A DNA stretch of 64,000 nucleotides. It comes from Ectocarpus siliculosus (lineage: Eukaryota; Sar; Phaeophyceae; Ectocarpales; Ectocarpaceae). Positions within the stretch are counted from its first letter, which is position 1; every line of letters starts with the position of its first letter. Below the pieces are notes generated by a model that ran no database searches, had not been told where the DNA came from, and was given only the letters and a program-made list of their open reading frames with translations. The position numbers and the translations under genes are program-made. Positions 57,827 to 64,000 of this stretch are shown here, piece after piece. The stretch covers positions 8,586,405 through 8,650,404 of the forward strand of contig FN649727.1 of the NCBI GenBank assembly GCA_000310025.1. The letters are read 5' to 3'.

Positions 57827-59612
57827 GGCGATGCACGCTCCGGGATATTTCTTCCTCAAGTTAAATTCGAAGCAGATGAGAACAGCAAGTTCTACACCGC
57901 TTCACCGGTGTGCACCCTGAGTAGAATTTTCTCAGACTCCAGTCTCATCCAACCTTCTTGGCCCAAAGTGGCAACATCACCTTGGGGGGAGGCTGCTAGA
58001 GTGACTGGGGGATACGGCGAAAGACTGTTGAACGGAGCAAACTCGGTCGAGTCTCCCGACTTCATGCTTAGCAAGGTTGGTGGACTCCTCGTGAAGATGG
58101 CGTGATCTGCTGCTAGTTCGTTTTGACCACCTGGATGATACACCGTATTCTTCGTGAGACCATGGACGAGCGTACTTACTTGTGCTACTGCAATGGACTG
58201 ATAGTGAGAGTATGTACAACCCATATAGTTCTAATTGGAACCAGCGCAAACCAGCGTTCCTAACCTCTCCTCGTCGGCCCGGCGGTCAGTGGTCGGAAAA
58301 TTGTTTCATGACCTAGACTATACCAATATAGATCATAATAAGCTCAAGTCTCGGCGTTGTGTGGCTGGTGCTCTCAGGTCTACTCTCTGGGGAAAATTGA
58401 CTTTAAGGTTAGAAGAAATATAGCTTCGCGTTGCACCGCCCAGAGTGAAGTTCATCGCCGCCGCTTCCCCCATCTAATTGCTTCCTGTGCCATTCTACGA
58501 TCACAGAGGTTTGGAGGGCATGTGGCGAACTACAGCTTTAGAAGGAGACCACGCCCGTTCGCGTATAATGGTGAAGCCAACACGGCTATTTCGTACGACA
58601 CCCCCAAGTTCTTCCGTGCCCGCCATACACAGGCGAGTGAGCAGTGTGCTGTTGTGTATTAACACATTCTTTTGGTCGTACTGCTGTTTTGTGCATTGCG
58701 AAGTGGGCATTGCTACATGCCCCATACCCGTCTGATCGATCTTTCGAAATAAACCCTCCCGATGCATTCATGGTACAAGTCACATACAAGCCGTTGCTGC
58801 ATACAGCACGCTGTGTCAGCCGATAGGCAGAATAAAATTCACGTGTTGTAGAACCTTCATCACCTGTCCTCAGCAACATTCAGTGTTTGGAGCTACAGGT
58901 GATTTGACAGCAATTCATGCTATAATACAACGTTATTAGATGTCATCGGGTTCTCCGCGAAGACATCGATTGGTCAAGAGAAAGATGACCAACGAAAAAA
59001 TATCCACCGTTTAAGCCTTCAACCAGGTGCCCCATCTTCAATATGGGGTGTTTTCACTAGAGTGCCTACGCGCTGGATTGCTGTAGGTATAGGTGAAGAG
59101 ACCGTACAAGCTTTCCCCTGCCTTCCCGCCTACAAAAACTGGCTTTAAATCCTCTAAAACTTCTCCGCAGGTGTACGGGCGACCCATCGAAAAGATCGAC
59201 AAGCCTCGTCTACTCAAGATGCACCTGGGGAAACAGGTATACTCTACACATTCGAAATGCAAGAACATGCGCATTCAAGACCATGCCAGTTTTTTTCCCA
59301 CTTGCACCCTCCGGACATACGTAAGACTTTGTCTCCCGCTCACTGTCATCGGTGTTATCTGCGCCGGGCACGGACTACTGCTGTGGCGGCAGATTATTAC
59401 CGGATGGGACCGTAAAACGAAGGTTCACTGCTCATCGTCGTCTGTCGAGGAGGACATGAATCGCCTTCCCTCCCTTTCTCGAACAACGCCCGCAGATCAT
59501 CGCGGAACCTGAGGTACCAGAGACAGACCTTGCAGGCGGGCCTCTGGATTGGGGTGGCATGGCAGTAACTGGCTCAGGCGTATCGGTCCCCCACGATCCT
59601 CGACTCCGCTGA
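57827..59612 (+). CDS. Unassigned protein, 3' five exons
   Basis: Exon to 58074 (start near 57827, after a CTTCCCTCAG acceptor), then 58378-58407, 58507-58632, 59171-59236 and 59496-59612 (TGA) join at phase 0. About 190 residues are visible: KFEADENSKFYTASPV and WGEAARVTGGYGERLL, a 10-residue micro-exon VYSLGKIDFK, then FGGHVANYSFRRRPRPFAYN, YDTPKFFRARHTQVYGRPIE, KIDKPRLLKMHLGKQ and an acidic to Gly-rich end closing PHDPRLR. No family recognised; the basic, Tyr/Pro-rich style without membrane segments suggests a structural or microtubule-associated protein, which is only a guess. The third exon ends CAG|GCGAGT, so its intron appears to be GC-AG. Confidence 0.62.
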
Positions 59613-59790
59613 GGACATAGACAGATAGTTAGTTTTGGTGGCTTTGTTCCCTTGTGCGCGCGGTGCGATGCAGGAAAAGCATTCAACCGCACTGTAATCA
59701 AGCAGCTCCAACAGGTGGCCCAGGTGCACATTATATGCACCAGTGTACGATGCCGAAAAAAAGACTCTATTTTCAGTTAATACAACGTCC

Positions 59791-59851
59791 CAGGTTGCTG
59801 ACCCCGGTGGCATAACCTGGTCAGGTTGCTTACCCCGGTGGCATAACCTGG
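59791..59851. repeat. 30-bp tandem repeat, two copies
   Basis: CAGGTTGCT(G/T)ACCCCGGTGG plus CATAACCTGG occurs at 59791-59820 and 59822-59851 with one mismatch. Each copy starts CAGGTT and ends AACCTG, so each is also an imperfect hairpin. Confidence 0.9.
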
Positions 59852-61516
59852 CCGTGTCCGGTAAGCACACACAGCATAACCTCGTGGGTTAGAAAAAGCC
59901 TTGGCTCACAACGTCACCAGATTGTGCCCTCTGATCATGCAACATTGTTCTGCCCCTTGGGACAAACGTTCGCAGCCGGATAACAAGTACCAGGTTTGTG
60001 TTCTTTTGTATTAATTCGTCGGTCGTTAATGCGTTAGCGCGTAGTTGCACATATGCAGGTTCCCGTACGTCAACACCGTGGTGAGCGCATGACACCCCGG
60101 CAAAAAACAAACTATACAAAAGCCTATTCCGCAGACACGAATAAACGACGCCTCAAACCAAGGTCCCAGCAACCACAATCGTGGCCCGTGCTTCGTTGAG
60201 GGCACGCACGACGCAAAATAGATTGTACGTGTACCGCGAGATAATTACGGCGGAACGAGGGAGGACAAGATGGCCGCGGCTTCCCGAACAAAGAACCGTG
60301 ATGACGTACAAAAAATAATAATATGCATACCCACAGCCATGAGCGGCTCCACACAAGTTTTTCGACCGGCTCACCACTTCTCGACCTCCCGCACAAACAA
60401 GCAATTGCACCAAGGAAGCCAAGAGAAGAACAAAAGTTTATTATACTAAAGTCGGTACGAGTGAGGAAACACGCCCCGGTAGAAACTTCTCCGCATATAC
60501 TATACGGTCCGGAGATTGACCAACTACCCAAGAAAAAACAAAGAAACACAGCAGTTTGCCTTGACAAAACGACAGCGAATCGAAAAAAACGGCGGTCGCT
60601 AACGCGGGCTTAAAGTCACCGCCCGAGGTTGAAGCTTTCAACAACCGTTAACACCCTTAAAGCTGCAGCCCCCCCCCCCCCCCAGCCGCCCTCCCTGGGC
60701 CACTTTTCCCCAACTCACCCAGGCTCCACACAATACCCGACCAACCTGTACCACCCGAACAATTGGACTTTCCGCAACGCAAACAAGCAACGGCGCAGGC
60801 CATCGTCAACAACACCAATTCCGTCCGCACATACGATATAGTCTGGATATTGACCGAAAACACAAAAAGCACAGGGCGTTGACATGCTCCCCTTCCCCAC
60901 CCGTCGAAAAAAAATGCCGCGACGGTAGCGCCAGACCGATGCCAGAGAACCGAAGAAACACACGCCGGTCGTCTCGCCGGCCTTTTGAAGAAGATGTTCG
61001 CCACGCCGTTGTCGCGCGGACATTAACTCTTCCCTCACGTGACTGAAAAACATACAGGCAGTTCAAAACAAGCAAACCGGGGACGGTGTCATCGATCGGC
61101 CCGTTTGGTTTTGAGTAGAAACGACAGGGTTTTACAGACGGTCGGCCAATCACCGTGAACATAAGTTTCGATTAAGGACTTGGCCTTGGGCTACCAAAGA
61201 ACTCGGGAAGTTCAAACATACTCCAATGTGTTACATATGTAGCATACTAAAGGGTACAGTACTGTCAATAACTGGTGTCGTCAGCCTCCCAAAAGCTCCA
61301 AAGGATTATTCTTGTCTCGCGAAATTGAAGAGTTGGAATACACTGAACTAAAGGTTGCGAAGCAGGTAATCGCCAACGAATGCACATACCCAATCTCCTA
61401 GCCTTGAGACACCTCGAGACACCCTACGTATCTTGCTACCGCCACTGTGGAAAAACAAGTTGAACGAACAGGATGCACTGCACAAGACAACATCGGTTCT
61501 CGCCTAGATTAATCTT
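59852..61516. other. Intergenic, nothing firm
   Basis: Open frames on both strands, poly-C at about 60669-60683, no domain. Two stretches near 60480-60560 and 60820-60890 look distantly alike (CGCATATACTATACGG against CGCACATACGATATAG) but the similarity is weak. Confidence 0.5.
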
Positions 61517-61768
61517 CTAGTTCTCCTGGTCGTTCTGGACGGACCCTTCATCGCTGCTCTCCTCTCCGTCGCTGCTCTCCTCTCCGGCGCTGCTCTCCTC
61601 GTCGACGCCGCCACCGCCAGCGCCACCGCCAGCGTCGTCGCCACCCAGAACGCCGTTGGTGTAGTTGTAAGGAAAAACAAATTCCTCGGCGACTTGCAGC
61701 GAGCATTCGTTAGCTGCCGGCAGTTCGCCCCGAGCTTCCTGGACGAAGTCGAGCATAATGACCTTGAA
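61517..61768 (-). CDS. C-terminal exon of an unassigned acidic protein
   Basis: Begins after CATCACAAG and runs 83 codons to a stop at 61517. The first half is globular (FKVIMLDFVQEARGELPAAN, then SLQVAEEFVFPYNYTNGVLG); the second is a Gly/Ala spacer and a repeated acidic motif (EESSDGEESSDEGS). It probably belongs with the exon at 62030-62234, but the phases do not match as sequenced. Confidence 0.5.
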   Translation of the reverse strand, partial: FKVIMLDFVQEARGELPAANECSLQVAEEFVFPYNYTNGVLGGDDAGGGAGGGGVDEESSAGEESSDGEESSDEGSVQNDQEN

Positions 61769-62029
61769 CTTGTGATGCATATGGGTTGGGCGAGGCAACC
61801 GAAGAAGCGTCAGCGGTAAGAATGTTGAGCCGAAAAATCTAGTTGCGGAAGGACAAGTCCGCGGTTGCTGCACCGCTGCACCCTTCTTGGATGTAGGCTC
61901 AGGACATACACGACTCAAAAACTACCTCGTGATGACCCTCCGCTACAGTACCACGAGTGTAAACACGCACTTGCTCAACAACAGACTACGACAATTGTAC
62001 AGAGGCAACAAGGTTCGAGGGAGTCTTAC

Positions 62030-62234
62030 CGCGCGAGGAAGGCCTTGTGGTGCTTGTCGCCGCCGCCCGGGGGAAGCTTTCCCTTCGTCTTGATCAGCTC
62101 CCGGATGTGTTGAAGCCCGGTGGGTCTTCGGTGCCATCATCCTCGTCGGACTCGGAGTCATCCCCTCCCTGGGATTGCCGGTAGACGCTAACCGCTGACG
62201 CGAGCTGCGCGCCAATCTCGTCTAGAAACTCCAT
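62030..62234 (-). CDS. First exon of an unassigned acidic protein, with an apparent frameshift
   Basis: ATG at 62234 starts MEFLDEIGAQLASAVSVYRQ, then an acidic stretch (SESDEDDGTEDPP). After that the frame hits TGA, while the next frame continues convincingly (LQHIRELIKTKGKLPPGGGD, HHKAFLAR) to a GTAAGA donor at 62029. A one-base error or a real mutation near 62115 would explain this. No family recognised. Confidence 0.5.
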
Positions 62235-62683
62235 GGCGAGGGGGAGAATGACCTGCGACCAGTTTCATCCACGGGGGAGAAGGGTGGGATGGATGACCCA
62301 AACGATAACCTCGCCAAACGACCGAACAACCGGGCACAAAGTACAGCAAAGCACTGGAGACCTAATAACGACACCACCTCCGTTTTGCTACAATACAATA
62401 TGCCTCAAGACAACATCGGCAAGGAACAGCTTTGACTACGGGCGAAGGCTATGTTCCACGAATAGTTTGGCTCCAAGTCCGAAGGCGATAGTGAGCAGTG
62501 CGGCGATCTCCCCAAAGTGACTTGGATCTGCTTCTATCAAGTCACGCGGAGGCCGAGACAACCCGGACTACACATGTCTCGACGAGGCGGAGCAACCGTG
62601 TCAAAAAACACACGAGCAATACGAGTCGCAGCAAGCAAATGCCAGCGAACTAAGGTAGAGAAGGCGAACATTGGAACTCAAAC
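62235..62683. other. Intergenic or intron, one possible exon
   Basis: On the minus strand, about 62520-62440 reads HFGEIAALLTIAFGLGAKLF followed by a stop, a membrane-like C-terminus. It could be the last exon of the gene to the right, but its phase does not match the donor at 62683. Confidence 0.35.
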
Positions 62684-64000
62684 CGGGCCAGGAGCCTGCA
62701 TATTCGGAGGGACAAAACAGAACATCGTCACGCCAAACTTCGGCTCGGAAACGCTCTCAGCACATGCCCAACTCGCCATGTCATAAAAAAGATACTCCGA
62801 GCAGCCGAAGACGTCGTGCCACGGTACTTGCGTCCCCAGAGAAGGGGTCCCGGAGCCGCCGAGAGCGGTGGCGTAGTGCTTGGCCGGTGAAAGCACCGGA
62901 GCCAGGGCCATATTGGCTAGCGCGGTCTTCATATCATCAGGCTGTAGACGACACAGGACGGCGGTATGCAGGGGAAGAGGACGCTAGACGCTGTTGACAT
63001 CGACTCTTGCGGGATGGAGAGAACACCCCACGTTGCCTCGAGTGCCAGAAAAGAAAGCGACACGATCGATACGCCGCTATCCTCTGTGCAAACCGGTCCA
63101 AAGAGCTGAAATCTAAGTGCCTCCAACATGGCTCGGACAAACAGTTAGGCACCACCGCGACCCATGTAAACAGATCCCCTCGCCCTAGAGACTAGAGACG
63201 CAAACAGACAAGTTAGGGTAGACTAGACTGACGTTTGCCGGCCACACCGCTGTATCCGAGTCAGGCTCGCTCACAAGCATCAAACCGAAACACGGTCCTA
63301 TATGTGTGCCATCACGAAGGCCCCGGGCAACGCTTAATTTTGTTACATATGGGGGGGGGGGGCTCTGGGTTGGGGTTTGTCCCTAGTCACCATCGTTTTG
63401 TTGCGATGTCGTCAAGCAATGGAGTACCGTCTAGGCTGTACGTACCAATTTGCGGAGAGACCTTCGAGAAGCCTTCGCCAGGTTACGTGCCGTTAGCTTT
63501 GAGAGCGTATCGCCCTCCTTGACGTCGGCCTCGACGCACCGGACCGCCTGGAGGGTGAGCTTGCACACCGTGATCCGGACATGCTTGTGGCACACCGACC
63601 ACGTGGCGGCCAGGTTTTTGCCAAGCTTGCCTGTGGTAAAAAAAAGAGAAGCAAGAGAATCCGCGTTAGGGTTACGCTTACTGTCGAGTATATCTGCTCG
63701 TATGCTCGTGTGGGCTATACATGCTTTGCTCGTGCGGGCTACAAGCCGGATCATTCCATTCCACAACTGGGGCTATCAAGGCATCCCAAGCTTCTCAGCT
63801 TCACGTCTTTCAATCATATACCTACGCATACGCAATGTGCACAACAAATGGCCTCACCGACAAACATGCCTGCACTTGACACGCCTCCGCGGGCCCGATA
63901 CACCCTGTAGGCCATCTTGAAGATGGGATATTCCTCGAGAGAAGCCGAGGTGCACCAGCTCGGGTTGGCAGCATGCCGCAGCAGTTTGACCCCCCGTTGC
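62684..64000 (-). CDS. Unassigned protein, three exons, cut by the right edge
   Basis: Exons 64000(+)-63858, 63630-63446 and 62926-62684 join in phase with GTGAGG, GTACGT and GTTTGA donors. About 190 residues are visible: VKLLRHAANPSWCTSASLEE, IFKMAYRVYRARGGVSSAGM, GKLGKNLAATWSVCHKHVRI, a basic stretch KLTARNLAKASRRSLRKL, then LANMALAPVLSPAKHYATAL and FGCSEYLFYDMASWACAESV, ending near CFVPPNMQAPGP. No family recognised. The N-terminal part lies beyond the window and the C-terminal exon is uncertain. Confidence 0.6.
63350..63363. repeat. Poly-G run
   Basis: G-run of about 13 in the intron between 63446 and 62926. Confidence 0.8.

Noticed and set aside
1-64000. CRISPR arrays, bacterial defence islands or prophage
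   Set aside because: Intron-containing eukaryotic genes throughout; the repeats present are transposon, tandem or microsatellite types without spacer-repeat structure.
1-64000. Integrated phaeovirus (EsV-1-like) sequence
   Set aside because: No intron-free block of viral-type genes and no capsid, polymerase or integrase signature was seen.

Overview
The window is nuclear DNA of an intron-rich eukaryote, most likely a brown alga close to Ectocarpus. The evidence is short exons with GT-AG introns of a few hundred bases, neighbouring genes that mostly alternate strands, an ankyrin family of the type I know from Ectocarpus, and a flagellar inner-arm dynein light chain (brown algae have flagellated zoids). 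There are no operons and no bacterial features. Genes were rebuilt by joining exons whose splice sites and codon phases agree; first exons are mostly not resolved.

Layout, left to right. 0-5.3 kb (-): a membrane proton pyrophosphatase of the K+-independent (AVP2-like) type, cut by the left edge. 7.1-10.7 kb (+): a decayed ankyrin-repeat gene whose 3' end lies in a 1.29-kb tandem duplication. 11.7-13.8 kb (-): axonemal dynein light chain p28/DNALI1. 15.1-22.3 kb (+): a nine-exon Rab GEF with CUE, PDZ, PX and VPS9 domains. 23.6-32.3 kb (+): a ten-exon, about 1194-residue receptor-like protein joining a double-Cache ectodomain, HAMP, TPR-like helices and a von Willebrand A domain. 33.2-34.3 kb (-): a dead non-LTR reverse transcriptase. 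35.4-37.3 kb (+): unassigned gene with an unusual repeat in its intron. 39.0-40.7 kb (-): J-domain protein with a C-terminal C2H2 finger. 44.1-44.9 kb (+): orphan 249-aa ORF. 45.2-48.8 kb: repeat-rich block with a 100-N gap, a tandem unit beside its own empty site, and a 1.2-kb foldback element. 49.3-50.1 kb (+), 51.7-53.6 kb (-), 57.8-59.6 kb (+), 61.5-62.2 kb (-) and 62.7-64 kb (-): unassigned genes seen as phase-consistent exons. 54.6-56.4 kb: a TA-flanked element with inverted ends.

The recognisable genes serve membrane and motility cell biology: proton pumping into acidic compartments, endosomal Rab activation at phosphoinositide membranes, flagellar beating, and an apparent small-molecule sensor. 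The two strongest candidates for something undescribed are the Cache-HAMP-TPR-vWA protein and the CUE-PDZ-PX-VPS9 protein.
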